The notes below the pieces were generated by a model. The model made no database searches and was not told the DNA's origin. It saw nothing but the letters and a program-made list of their open reading frames with translations. A stretch of 64,000 bases of DNA from Anolis sagrei (taxonomy: Eukaryota > Chordata > Lepidosauria > Squamata > Anolidae), in contig NC_090023.1 of NCBI RefSeq assembly GCF_037176765.1, positions 22,951,366-23,015,365 on the forward strand. The letters are read 5' to 3'. Each line of letters starts with the position of its first letter. Position 1 is the stretch's first letter. The position numbers and the translations under genes were made by a program. This document shows, piece by piece, positions 23,201-31,751 of this stretch.

Positions 23201-26200
23201 CCTCCAGAAAAATTAACTTCATACCTTCTTTATCCAGTTTTCCGACTGATAATAAATTGTACTCAATCTCTGGAACTAAAAATACATTCCTTAATGTTTT
23301 ACCCAAATGCTTAACATAAACTTCCCCTTGCCCCTGTACTTTGTACTGTTTTCCATCTGCAAGGGTAACATTTGAACATTTAGGATTTACAGGATTACAA
23401 ATCAAACTTTTGTTGTTCACTATATGCTGTGAACATCCAGAGTCCACGTAAAATATGTCTTCATCTGTTGGACTCCCTTGGGACTTCACAATGCTGACAT
23501 GCGAGGAACTCCTCCTCTGGTTCACCTTCTTCCACCCTTGCTGCTTCTGCTGCTGCTTTGGACAATTCCTCTTTAAATGTTTTGGAGACCCACAATTAAA
23601 GCACCTTCTCACCACACAAACTTTCTCCGTCTCCTCCTCGAGTGCAACTCCGGCTGACTGCTTTCCTTGAGAACGCCCTGCTGTGTTTGCAGTCTCCAGA
23701 CAACGATCTCTTCGCCTTTCACAATCAGCAAGAATTCTAGCACAAATATATTGGAGGTTTAATTGTGCTTGTGGGAGTGATTCCAAGGAATTTACTATCC
23801 TGTCAAACGAATCATCCAAGGATGACAGGACAATAAAACATTTGTTTGGCTCTGTGAGATGAAAGTCTCTCTCCTCCAATTGCAAAAACAAACTCTGCAA
23901 TATCTGCAAATGGTCTTTCAGACTTTCATTCTTCTCCAATCTCTTCCTGTAAAGTCGCCTTGCCAGTACAGCCACTGTTGCTGCTGAACTGGAAGCATGT
24001 ACTTCTCTGAGTCTCACCCAAATTGCGTTGGGAGTTGGCAGGCTGCTTATATGAACCAATTGGTCATCGTCAACTCCTAACATCAGAGTAGACCTCGCTC
24101 TTTCCAGAGCTCTCAGCTGCTCTGCTGTAGCTGGCTGCGGCACCGGGTTCTCTGTGCATTCCCACAAGGATTCTCTCCTCAAATAACTTTCCATTCTGAC
24201 TTTCCAAATGGAATAGTTATTGCCATTTAACCTGGCCATAGGGAAAGCAAAATTCATTCCAGTATCCATTTTCTTGTTTTGCCAACAAAAACACAATGCA
24301 AAACCAAAAATGTCTTCAAAACTGGAACTGGAGAAAAATAATATCCAACTGGACAATCTGGTCAGACTGGGCAAGCTGGGCAGACTGGGCCCATAACCTG
24401 TTGCGGTTTGTTAGTTTATATGTTGAAATTACACAGCAGCCTTCCCAGCTCCAGATCCCAAATTGAATTACACAGAGTATAAAGGAAAAAATGTCTTTAC
24501 TCTGGAGTAATTGACACATGCAGCTTTATAAAGAAAAATACAGTAGCCTTGACAAACACATTGTCCATTGCAGGAGAAAAGAAACTTACAACACAATGTA
24601 TTAATCTGCTTCTTTCCAGCAATCTTTGTGGAGTAGTTCCATCTCTGATCACTCCATCTCACCTACTACTTGCATCAAGAAAACCTTCACCTGATATACA
24701 TTCACCTTAACTTGATTGCTACATTGTCCATGTGTTCTTCCTCAACACACATATAAACAAGAGATGATTCTTGTCAAGACTTACAAAATCATTTACTGTA
24801 ACATAGATTACCCCAACACTCCCTTCCATGACACCATTTTGCTGTTCTCCGTGCATTTATTTATTTAGTGTTTCAGAAGTGAGTTGCGGGTACATTCTCT
24901 GTGCAGAGAGAAGATGGAACTCCTTGCACCTTTTTGTGTAAAGTAGAGGAGTTGGTTGGTACTGGGAGGAAGTGCTCCTCTAACAGCTGTGATGTGTGGT
25001 TGCTTCATGTACTTCTCTTACAGATTGGAGTATTGAGCAGCACCCAAAAGAATTAAGAGGCCATGGGATCATGGTTTGAAAATCTTTTGCTACTGTCCTT
25101 TGAAATTTCTCTCCAAGTGCTGGTCCTAATTAAGAGAATTGGGGTCTAGAATTATACTTCTATGGTCTAAAGACTAGGCAGTGGTCCCACCCTGGTTTAC
25201 ACTGTGGTATAAATATGATGCTGATTATGACAGCATTTGATGATCATATTTCTATCAAAAAGGATTGTCTACTAAATAAAGGCTACAATGCTACCTGATT
25301 TTACTGTGAATTCAGAAGCCCTGGCTTCAGATGGAATGGTCAGAACCTCAGCTTCATTCATGATTAAAATGTAAGAAACACCTTGTGCTAGAAATATCCA
25401 TTCATTTCAGTATCCTGTTTACAATAGTGGCCAACCAGATGCCTCTTGAAATTCAAGCAAACAAGAACATTAACAGACAATTGCTCTTTCCCCAATCAAC
25501 TAGTATTCATTAGCATATTTATGAAGTTTCTACATAGAGGTTCCATTTTCTCACCCTGGCGAACAGTTGTTGATAAAACTATCCTCAATAAAATACAAAT
25601 GAAAACAAACATCTTTACATTCCTGCAAATTAAAAACAGCCAGTGTAGTGCAGTGGGCTATGTCTCTGGAGAGCATGGCACCATGTAAACCCATTGGGCA
25701 ACTTTGGGAAAGGCAGATTCCCTCTCAGAAGAGTCAAAAGCAACCACCTTCTGACAAATCTTGCCAGGAATAGCCCATGATAGATTTGTCTTAGGGTCAC
25801 CAAGTCGGAAATGACTTGATGGGCACACAATAGGAACATCATATATATCTGAAAGAAGAAGTGATTTTGCAAATTGTTTCTTTTTCTATCATATGATTGA
25901 AGTTTTCTGTCTTATGCCATTTTAGATGTCCAAGAAACCATTAACAAAAACCCACCTTCTACAAGTGTTATGCAGACTATTTCCCCTTTGGTAAGCAGAC
26001 AGATTTGCTCTTCCAATTTTATATGTTCATTGTGTTGTTTATATGTGTTAAGGAAAAAGGTAGGTATTTTAAAATCAGGAGTTCAATACTAGGTTTTCCA
26101 GAGGCATATGGCTGGCTACTATTAAAACTAAAATACTGGAATATAATAATAATATTAATACCCAAACCTGACAAAGACTTAACAGACCCAGGGTCATACA

Positions 26201-29200
26201 GGCCCATATCATTAATAAACCAGGATGCAAAGATATTGTCCGCGATATTAGCTAATAGAATGAATAAATGTATGTATAAGTACATAAAAGAAGATCAGTG
26301 TGGGTTTATAAAAGGAAGACAAATGTCAAATTTGATAGGGAGAGTACTAAATAAAATTCATTGGGCTAAAGAGGGGAAGGGAAAAGCAGGGATACTATCA
26401 CTAGATATTTTTAAAGCGTTCGATTGTGTGGAATGGGAGACACTAGGGGAAATATTGAATAAATTTGGAATGGGAAATAAAATAAAAGGAGTACTAAAAC
26501 AATTTTATTCAAAGAACTCAGCAGTGATAACTATAAATGATGGAGTGACAAACGAAATAAAAGTGACTAGAGGAACTAGACAAGGGTGCCCTTTGTCCCC
26601 GATATTATTTGCTATGGTGATAGAACTTTTTGCTAATAATATAAGGAACGATAAAAATTTAGAAGGATTAGGAAAAAAGGAGAAACAGAAGGTGAGCTTA
26701 TTCGCTGACGATACATTGTTATTTATAGAAAATATAGTGGAGAAAATAGATAGAATAAAAGAACATTTGGAGATATTTGGGAAAGCAACGGGTTTACAAG
26801 TTAATTGGAACAAGTCAGAAATGATGCTACTCAATTATACAAGAGAAGAAGAAAAAAAATTATAGAACAGAGAAAAATGGGAATAAGAATTAAGAATAAA
26901 TTAAAATACTTGGGAGTAATAATAACTAAGGATTTAAAAGAGATAGAGGAAGTAAATGTAGTAACTTTAAGAAAAGAAGTTCAGAAAAAGTTAATAGAGT
27001 ACGAAGGTATACATTTATCCTGGTTTGGAAGAATAGCATTAGTAAAAATGAAAATACTTCCAAAAATAAATTTTATATTTAGAATGTTACCACTTCAAAT
27101 CACAGAAGAAGAACTAATTAGATGGCAACAAATGATTAATAAGTACTGCAATGGAAGTAAAAGAAACAGGCTAAACAAACAGTTATGGTATAGATCGCAA
27201 AAGGAGGGTGGACTAGCACTACCTAATATAAAAAAATATTATGAAGCAAGTAGATTAAATTTGGTTATAGAAGGAATGGTTAAAAAAGAGGGAATAGATT
27301 GGCTTAGTAATGATTCAGGAAAAGTGGAAGATGAAACTTGGAATATATTTTTTAAACAGCTTACTAGAAAAGAACTGAGGGAAATTAGAAACCCAATGCT
27401 GAGCAACATACTGAAAGTATGGAATAAATACAAGGGGAGGTTAATAAAGGAAGGATCAATTATAACCCCAATAGTGATGGAAAAGAAATTCCCAAAAAAA
27501 TTTAAAAAAGCAATGGATAAAAAGGTAAGGGAAATAAATTTAGATAGAATAGGGGATTGGATGAAAGTGGAAATGAAGAGGGAAAGGATGTTGGAAGAGT
27601 TTAAAGAAATAAAATTATCATGGTTTCATTGTATACAACTAGAACAATGGTTAATAAACTGGAAAAAAAATAGAAATGGAAGCCAACTCAATCAATTCGA
27701 ACAAATAATACAGAAGGGAAGGGCTGTAGAAGAACACGAAAACTTGAGAGGTATAATTAGCAAAATCTATAAGATACTAATTGAAATGAAGGATGGGAAA
27801 ATAAAAAAGTGTACCCTTAAGGAGATTTGGGAAGAGGATTTAGGGATAAAAATAAGTGAAATAGAGTGGCAACAGTTATGGGGACAAAGACATTTAAAAA
27901 ATTTATCGATACGAGTTAAAGAAAATTATTATAAGTTAATATGGAAGTGGTACTTAACACCGGTAAGAATAGCATATATGAATAAAAACAATTCAACAAA
28001 TTGTTGGAGAGGGTGTCAAGAACCAGGAACATATATACATATGTGGTGGCAATGTAAATATGTAAATAATTTTTGGGAGAAAGTATTTAGAGAAATAGAA
28101 ATTATAATGAATATGAAAATAGACAAAAGTCCTAGTATAGCCTTATTATCATTATATACCAATAAGCAACTGAAAAAGGAGGATAAAGAAGCGATAACAA
28201 ACTTACTAACTATAGCAAGACTGCTCATAGCAAGGAACTGGAAAAAAGAAATGAATATACAAATAGAGGAGTGGTATAAGGAAGCATGGAAAATAGCATT
28301 AAATGATAAACTGACATGTATATTAAAGGTTAAAAAAGGTATATGGAAACAAAGTGATTTTGATGCTATATGGGGAAAAATTGTGGTAAATGGATTAAAA
28401 AATAAGGAAGGAAAATTACCATCACAAGAAGAAATGAAATTTTGGACAGATGAAATGTAAGAAATGTGGCTTGAGACGGGTGGAGGGGAGCACTGAGGTG
28501 AAAAAAGGGGAAAAAAAGAGAAAAGGGGAGGAAATGTCAAAGCAAAACAACAAAACAACATGTTAAAGAGGTTGATGTATAAAATGCAATAGTATGTAAT
28601 AATTGTGATAAATCAATAAAAATTAATTAAAAAAAAATACTGAACCAGATAGCTATTATTGTGATACAACAAAATATAGTCTGACAATATTCTGAAACAT
28701 CTGTATTTCACAGTGGTCGTATTCAGACATTCTGATGAATTTTTTGATAATATTAAGTATTCTGTTGCATTCTGTTCAATGTTTCTACTTCCAGTTAGAG
28801 CAGCAAAACGAAACATGGGCAAACTTCAGCCCTCCAGGTGTTTTGGAATTCAACTCCCAGAAATCGCAGCCAGCTTGCTGGCTGTTAGAAATTACCTGGA
28901 AGGCTGAAGTTTGCCCATGCCTGAACTAAACAAACCATGAACCTTTAGTCCACGATTTGCTTATTGTGACATACAAACTCCACAAGGAGCTGGCACTGTA
29001 TGACATGCCAGATGCAAGGACACCAGGCCTTTTTTTAAGCATCATTGGTATTGGGAAAGGGAGAAAGAAAAATACAACAACATAGATTTTCAGTCCTGGA
29101 TAACAGCTGCATGTCTACAGTAAACAATACAATAAAACCTGAGCTGATAAAGAATTATATGTATTCTAGTCGTTCCTCTTGTTGCTGTGTATTCCTGCCT

Positions 29201-29763
29201 ACAAGAGGCAATGTAAACAGCAGCTCCCTCCAGTATCTTTTAGTACAGTGGGTCCCCAGATCTTTTGGCCTTCAACTCCCAAAAATCCTAACGGCTGGTA
29301 AACTGGCTGGGATTTCTGGAAGATTTAGGCCAAAACATCTGGGGACCCACAGGTTGAGAACCTCTGTCTTAGTGTCTATAAACAGCAAATCAGAGGAAAA
29401 GCGGAAACACGGTGACAATAGGAGTGATTAGAATTACCTGCTTTCTCTCTTCTTTCTACGTTATTTTTCCTTCTGGTATCATGTGTCATGCACCAAAACA
29501 CATTTGTTTTGTTAACTAAAGTATATATCTGTACAATATTAGTTCTTATTCAAACATAAATTCATTACAACATGTGGCTTGTGGTAAAAGGACAAGTTGT
29601 TATCACATTTTTTGTTGGTTTTGTTATACACAAATAATGGGTTTTTTTAACCTTTTTCTTCTTGCAGATCGCGTCCCCCTCGTACATGGACCTTATACAT
29701 CCTATGCAAAGGTATAGGAGTGTGACAGATGCCACCCACACTCTAATGCAGAAAAAATTCTGA
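5318..29763 (+). CDS. CEP126: CEP126, centrosomal protein 126 (3' nine exons)
   Basis: CEP126 (KIAA1377) is a centrosome and basal-body protein that in mammals helps recruit dynactin, organise microtubules and form primary cilia. Nine exons are inside: 5318-5397, 6001-6181, 11699-13862, 14660-14821, 16475-16599, 18387-18459, 19007-19216, 25926-25990 and 29668-29763. All have AG/GT borders and compatible phases, and together give 1051 codons plus TGA. Matching landmarks include [13 protein letters not shown] followed by EVNEIT, the conserved block [13 protein letters not shown]...[17 protein letters not shown] and VSDST. The N-terminal coiled-coil exons must lie left of the window. The mammalian protein is about 1117 residues, so most of the gene is here. 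Exon homology weakens toward the C-terminus. Introns carry a copia element, an L1, CR1, L2 and several hAT elements. Confidence 0.93.
6001..6181 (+). CDS. CEP126: CEP126 internal exon b
   Basis: 181 bases after 'ctgacag', ending before 'gtagga'. It encodes [17 protein letters not shown]... to ...[10 protein letters not shown], matching the human NW...LEDQHLSNLQ segment. It ends in phase 0. Confidence 0.88.
6892..7027. mobile_element. Palindromic hAT-type MITE
   Basis: A near-perfect hairpin. The left half reads CAGGCATGGGC...GGCCCTCCAGGTGTTTTGGA and the right half repeats it inverted. It is flanked by a perfect 8-base duplication ATCTAGGA (6884-6891, 7028-7035). The same half-sequence recurs many times in this window. 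Non-coding. Confidence 0.8.
7055..7096. repeat. (CA)n microsatellite
   Basis: An uninterrupted run of about 20 CA dinucleotides following the MITE. Confidence 0.95.
7097..7490. other. Intronic sequence, nothing recognised
   Basis: No repeat ends, open frame or conserved block was recognised between the CA repeat and the L2 fragment. Confidence 0.5.
7491..8035 (-). mobile_element. L2-type LINE 3' end
   Basis: Read on the minus strand it encodes the end of an L2 reverse transcriptase protein ([20 protein letters not shown], then [15 protein letters not shown]). This is followed toward 7491 by the 3' UTR typical of squamate L2 (tail 'aaataaataa' on the minus strand). It is 5'-truncated. Confidence 0.8.
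8425..9240 (-). mobile_element. L2-type LINE 3' end
   Basis: The minus-strand frame at 8892-9149 reads [20 protein letters not shown] then [19 protein letters not shown], the C-terminal end of an L2 protein. The 3' UTR at 8425-8560 ('ctatctcccctaggggactc' reversed) is also present. The upstream half of the element is missing. Confidence 0.75.
9241..11698. other. Long CEP126 intron segment, nothing recognised
   Basis: AT-rich sequence with only short open frames and no repeat family I could name. The frames at 9822-10043 and 10876-11067 show no splice context or family likeness. Confidence 0.5.
11699..13862 (+). CDS. CEP126: CEP126 large central exon
   Basis: 2164 bases, open throughout, starting [17 protein letters not shown] after 'tgtctcag' and ending before 'gtaaga' in phase 1. 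The open frame reads into the intron to 13885, but the donor and the next exon's phase fix the edge at 13862. It encodes about 721 residues, mostly low-complexity and Ser-rich, with the family's conserved block at about 12719-12918 ([13 protein letters not shown] ... KKLRWFDE). Human CEP126 likewise has one very large central exon. An 8-residue repeat lies at 12485-12556. Confidence 0.93.
12485..12556 (+). repeat. CEP126: 24-base coding tandem repeat, three copies in CEP126
   Basis: Three in-frame units at 12485, 12509 and 12533 read [24 protein letters not shown]. The remembered human protein has no obvious counterpart at this spot. Confidence 0.85.
13886..13927. repeat. GAY-rich simple repeat after the CEP126 central exon
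   Basis: An imperfect (GAT/GAC)n stretch just inside the intron. It explains the poly-Asp frame seen there. Confidence 0.8.
14186..14289 (+). mobile_element. L2 LINE 3' tail with (ATT)n
   Basis: The sequence 'gagtcccttggggagatggt' and the (ATT)n tail at about 14261-14289 match the end of the squamate L2 copies seen elsewhere in the window. Confidence 0.7.
14484..14547 (+). mobile_element. Bov-B LINE 3' tail fragment
   Basis: The sequence 'ggctggtccatgaggtcaca' with a following 'aagagtcggaagcaactga' and a CAACAA tail equals the ends of the Bov-B copies at 36-37 kb and 54-55 kb. Confidence 0.75.
14660..14821 (+). CDS. CEP126: CEP126 exon d
   Basis: 162 bases between 'tttctttcag' and 'gtaagg'; phases 1/2 match both neighbours. 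It encodes [20 protein letters not shown]... to ...FASKPSS. I cannot match this segment firmly to the remembered human protein, so it may be a variable or lineage-specific exon. Confidence 0.75.
14986..15200. mobile_element. Tigger-like DNA transposon fragment
   Basis: It resembles the left part of the element at 44472-47297: an opening 'aggcaatcccagagtctgac', a middle 'gagagttgtcatggggaaaa' and a later 'ccattccttttttccacaac'. No terminal pair is visible. Confidence 0.5.
15362..15650. mobile_element. Short Penelope tail pair, inverted
   Basis: Two copies of the Penelope 3' tail lie back to back: minus-strand 15362-15460 and plus-strand 15525-15650, around a short centre with its own small palindrome. 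The hammerhead-like core is decayed on the left (15420-15454). It is better kept on the right at 15531-15555, where GTC reads ATC and helix II still pairs through G-T wobbles. Confidence 0.75.
15531..15555 (+). ncRNA. Degraded hammerhead-like core in Penelope tail
   Basis: CTGAGGA at 15531-15537 and GAAAC at 15548-15552 are intact. The cleavage triplet has changed to ATC, as expected for CpG decay. Helix II strands can still pair using wobbles. Confidence 0.45.
15651..16474. other. CEP126 intron, nothing recognised
   Basis: No repeat family or coding signal was recognised before the acceptor at 16474. Confidence 0.5.
16475..16599 (+). CDS. CEP126: CEP126 exon e
   Basis: 125 bases after 'cactttcag', ending before 'gtatgt' in phase 0. 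It encodes [20 protein letters not shown]... to ...ATGVGQ, a basic, probably helical segment matching the human MRRKRIAETKRRNILEQKRQ region. Confidence 0.88.
16806..17775 (-). mobile_element. CR1 LINE, 3' part
   Basis: Minus-strand coding near 17573-17779 reads [20 protein letters not shown] then [14 protein letters not shown], which is CR1 reverse transcriptase around its FADD box (here FADN, so decayed). The C-terminal and 3' region continue to 'aattctatgattc' at 16806. It is 5'-truncated and old. Confidence 0.85.
18053..18177. mobile_element. Short palindromic MITE
   Basis: Inverted ends of about 28 bases: 'aggccctatatcccaggatc' at the left and its near-exact reverse complement at the right, around a roughly 70-base centre that is itself partly inverted. 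Superfamily not assigned. Confidence 0.6.
18387..18459 (+). CDS. CEP126: CEP126 exon f
   Basis: 73 bases after 'ttcgtag', ending before 'gtaaag' in phase 1. It encodes [20 protein letters not shown] followed by NSNE. Chosen for splice signals and phase fit with both neighbours. Confidence 0.82.
18460..19006. other. CEP126 intron, nothing recognised
   Basis: AT-rich sequence without identifiable repeats. Confidence 0.5.
19007..19216 (+). CDS. CEP126: CEP126 exon g
   Basis: 210 bases after 'ttgttag', ending before 'gtaagt' in phase 1. It encodes [14 protein letters not shown]... and [20 protein letters not shown], matching human VSDSTSEFLMAENL and TLSAEEQKILESLNDLSERL. Confidence 0.92.
19217..19919. 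other. CEP126 intron before the copia element
   Basis: Nothing recognised except the 5-base target site at 19920-19924. Confidence 0.5.
19925..20329 (-). repeat. 3' LTR of the copia element
   Basis: 405 bases ending in TG/CA. It is apparently identical to the other LTR; both give the same 64-residue minus-strand frame. Confidence 0.92.
20371..23187 (-). mobile_element. copia pol region (integrase, reverse transcriptase, RNase H)
   Basis: Family signatures in order along the minus strand: the GAG-pre-integrase [10 protein letters not shown], integrase with HADLIGPF and TDRGGEF, the copia RT with ARGFTQ and YVDD, and a terminal RNase H with YTDSDF and SSSEAEF. Treated here as part of the element above. 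Confidence 0.92.
23184..24374 (-). mobile_element. copia gag and protease region
   Basis: A UBN2-like gag start ([17 protein letters not shown]), a CCHC zinc knuckle ([14 protein letters not shown]) and an aspartic protease motif ([10 protein letters not shown]) are visible. Part of the element above. Confidence 0.9.
24399..24803 (-). repeat. 5' LTR of the copia element
   Basis: Same length and sequence as the 3' LTR as far as can be read by eye. It is adjoined on its inner side by the tRNA-Met-type primer site. Confidence 0.92.
24809..25615. other. CEP126 intron after the copia element
   Basis: No repeat or coding signal was recognised. Confidence 0.5.
25616..25835 (+). repeat. tRNA-derived SINE copy
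   Basis: A tRNA-like head ('agccagtgtagtgcagtggg'), then the 'gacaaatcttgccagg' core and an 'aagtcggaaatgacttgatg' tail. Same family as 3793-4790, 37180-37330 and 56240-56510. Diverged. Confidence 0.6.
25926..25990 (+). CDS. CEP126: CEP126 exon h
   Basis: 65 bases after 'cattttag', ending before 'gtaagc' in phase 0. It encodes [20 protein letters not shown] then PL, matching human YIQESICKNPSIKNTLQIIPLL. Confidence 0.88.
26139..28633 (+). mobile_element. L1 LINE, 5'-truncated, ORF2 C-terminal two thirds
   Basis: A 2.5-kb L1 inserted in the CEP126 sense, with a likely target duplication AAAATACTG at 26130-26138 and 28634-28642. The first frame (to 26865) carries RT motifs [32 protein letters not shown] and FADDTLLF. 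The second (26805-28460) carries the long C-terminal part with a Cys-His motif near [18 protein letters not shown]. The two frames overlap next to an A-rich run near 26851-26862, so one frameshift separates them. The 3' UTR is purine-rich and ends in an A-tail. The endonuclease domain and ORF1 are absent. Confidence 0.9.
28812..28923. mobile_element. Palindromic hAT-type MITE
   Basis: A hairpin of the CATGGGCAAACT...GGCCCTCCAGGTGTTTTGGA family, with the right end AGTTTGCCCATGCCTG. The left tip is decayed. Confidence 0.7.
29246..29366. mobile_element. Palindromic hAT-type MITE, second family
   Basis: It begins CAGTGGGTCCCCAGAT and ends GGTTGAGAACCTCTG, with inverted halves ('tttggccttcaactccc' and its reverse). 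The flanks TTTTAGTA and TCTTAGTG are a worn 8-base duplication. Confidence 0.7.
29668..29763 (+). CDS. CEP126: CEP126 last coding exon
   Basis: After a strong 'tttttcttcttgcag' acceptor, 31 codons ([20 protein letters not shown]...) end at TGA 29761-29763. The phase fits the preceding exon. I see no clear match to the remembered human C-terminus, so this end rests on splice logic and the polyadenylation signal downstream. Confidence 0.75.
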   Translation: MASPSYMDLIHPMQRYRSVTDATHTLMQKKF

Positions 29764-29880
29764 CTTGACTTAATGAAGACTGTTGACCTGAGATTTATTT
29801 TAATATATTCTTGGCTGCTATCTTTGTAAATTCAATGATTTGAAACATGCCTTAAGTGCTATTTAAAATATCTCAAACAA

Positions 29881-29886
29881 AATAAA
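29881..29886 (+). promoter_or_regulatory. CEP126 polyadenylation signal
   Basis: AATAAA about 120 bases after the CEP126 stop, in an AT-rich 3' UTR. Transcript end expected near 29900. Confidence 0.7.
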
Positions 29887-29904
29887 GATGTAACACAAGT
29901 ATTG

Positions 29905-30465
29905 AGTGCTTGTTACCTAGTTTACATTTAGGGCAACTGAATCTTTTTATATGCACTTTATTGTAAAATATATTGTATTTTTTTAAATAATGCAGTCACT
30001 TCATGTTTGACTGAGTGGTGATATTTTTAATTTACTGTACATTTTAATTAAAAAGAAATTATTTTGATACTGATTAAAAGTATATCTAAGTTCATCTCTT
30101 AATGTTTTGGCTTTCATTAACAGTTAATACATTTCTATTTTTCGAACACCTGTTATAGGTATGTTATAGAAAATGATATGCCAAGCTCATCAGTATAATC
30201 ATTCTTTTTCTGTCTTATCCCTGAGGGTAGCTCTCCTTCTTACTATGGAAAATGTACTGAAACCAGAACTCATGGATTCTCCAGAAGGCCTCTTAAGTCA
30301 TCATGGCACTCCCTTAAGAGAGAAATGGCATCGCATAATTAGGATAGTTTAAGTTCTTGTCACTCACATAGATGATCCTTGCTTTATAAGTTTCTGAATT
30401 ATTCTTGAGGAGGCAATGCAACTGTGGGAGGTAAAGGGCCACAGTAACTCCTTAGGAGACTAGGG
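29905..30465. other. Intergenic sequence, nothing recognised
   Basis: No gene or named repeat was recognised downstream of CEP126. Confidence 0.5.
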
Positions 30466-30900
30466 GACTACTGTATATACGTATGCATAAGTCAACCTCA
30501 TGTAAAAGTCAAGGGCAGGTTTTGAGGTCTAAATTATGGGTTCTGATGTGACCCATGGATATGTCAAGGGTCGTACTGCGAAGACAGGAAAGCACTAACA
30601 CTGATTCAGGAGGCCTGTTGCCATTTCCTCACCCAGGCATTCAAAAGCCCACAAGTGGAGACGCAGTAGAGAAAGTAGATAAGGGTGAAGCCTCTTTTCG
30701 ATTCTCTCAAGACAGACTAAGTTCTTTCCTTTCATGACTCAGAGAAGGTAATAGTTCCTTTTTCAATAAAAGCTAAGATACGGTACTCACATTGACCTAC
30801 GAATAAATCAAGCCAGATTTTTGTATTTGATTTTTGTCCAAAATTTCTAGACTTATACTTCAAATAAAAATAATCAACGAGCATGGGTGGCATCTTTGGT
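30466..30900. repeat. Unclassified interspersed repeat ('tactgtatata...ataagtcaacc' type)
   Basis: The opening 'ctactgtatatacgtatgca' with repeated 'aagtcaa..ag' phrases resembles a widespread sauropsid repeat, with a related inverted phrase near 30780-30850. Class not assigned. Confidence 0.35.
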
Positions 30901-30914
30901 ATATAATACCCCCT

Positions 30915-30936
30915 CCCCGGGGGGGGGGGGGGGGGG
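30915..30936. repeat. G homopolymer run
   Basis: A run of about 20 G after 'ccctcccc'. Its length is unreliable in any assembly. It could form a G-quadruplex. Confidence 0.8.
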
Positions 30937-31409
30937 TGACATTTTAGACACATGCAAGGCCTTTTAGCTGAGTGATCAGACATCCTTTTTATAAAAAAGG
31001 CCTCTTCTGGCCTTAAAATAACCTAGAAGGACCAAAAGTGCCCTCATAGAGGAGCAAACTCTTTTTCCTCTTGGAGCCACCCTCCTAGAGTTTTCAGTTG
31101 TCCTGTTACTGTACAAAATGGAGATCTATCGCCTATACATATTTCAGCTGAAAAGCTAGGCACACCCAATATTACGTTAGTGCAACTATTACAAGCATTG
31201 GTGATGTTTTACTAGTAGGCATAGAGTCATTAGTAGAATAAGCATAACTAGAGGAGGTGACACCTCAGCAAAGATGATAGAAAGAGCTTTCCAATATGCA
31301 ACACAAATAGAACTGGTTGGATTGACAATTATGCAAGGGGCAATTATTGACGTCATGTCTAAAACACATGAGAGAGTATCAATTAGTGTTGATTGCTGAT
31401 GATGTATAG

Positions 31410-31740
31410 TAAAGGCAAAGGTTTCCCCTTGACATTAAGTCTAGTCATCACCGTCTCTGGGGATGGTGTTCATCTCCATTTCTAAGCAGAAAAACCAGTG
31501 TTGTCTGTAGACACCTCCAAGGTCATGTGGCCAGCATGACTGCATGGAGCGCTGTTACCTTCCCTACTCATATGTTACCTGTTGATCTACTCATATTTGC
31601 ATGTTTTTGAACTACTAGGTTGGCAGAAGCTGGGGCTAACAGCGGGAGTTCACTCTGCTCCCTAGATTCAAACCGCTGACTTTTTGGACAGCAAGTTCAG
31701 CAGCTCAGTGGTGTAATCCGCTGTGCTACCAGGGGCTCCA
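31410..31740 (-). mobile_element. Sauria SINE
   Basis: Minus-strand element. The tRNA-derived head is at the right end (reversed 'cagcggattacaccactgag'), the body contains the 'acctccaaggtcatgtggcc' phrase, and the tail 'aagtctagt...' resembles the Bov-B 3' end. The 11-base flanks ATGATGTATAG and ATGATGGATAG are a target duplication with one mismatch. Confidence 0.88.
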
Positions 31741-31751
31741 ATGATGGATAG

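Larger units (their letters stand above)
19920..24808 (-). mobile_element. Ty1/copia LTR retrotransposon, looks whole
   Basis: A copia-type element lies on the minus strand in CEP126 intron 7, counted within the window. It has 405-base LTRs (TG...CA) at 19925-20329 and 24399-24803 and a 5-base target duplication TAGAT on each side. A 14-base primer-binding site at 24385-24398 is complementary to the anticodon arm of initiator tRNA-Met, as in Drosophila copia, and a purine tract adjoins the other LTR. Parts in order: gag with zinc knuckle, protease, integrase, reverse transcriptase, RNase H. Integrase before RT is the copia order. It looks whole, with at most about one break. The two LTRs read alike, so the insertion should be young. 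Confidence 0.93.

Noticed and set aside
29045-29431. A 128-codon open frame after the L1.
   Set aside because: Its second half is the palindromic MITE at 29246-29366 and the first half has no likeness or splice context.
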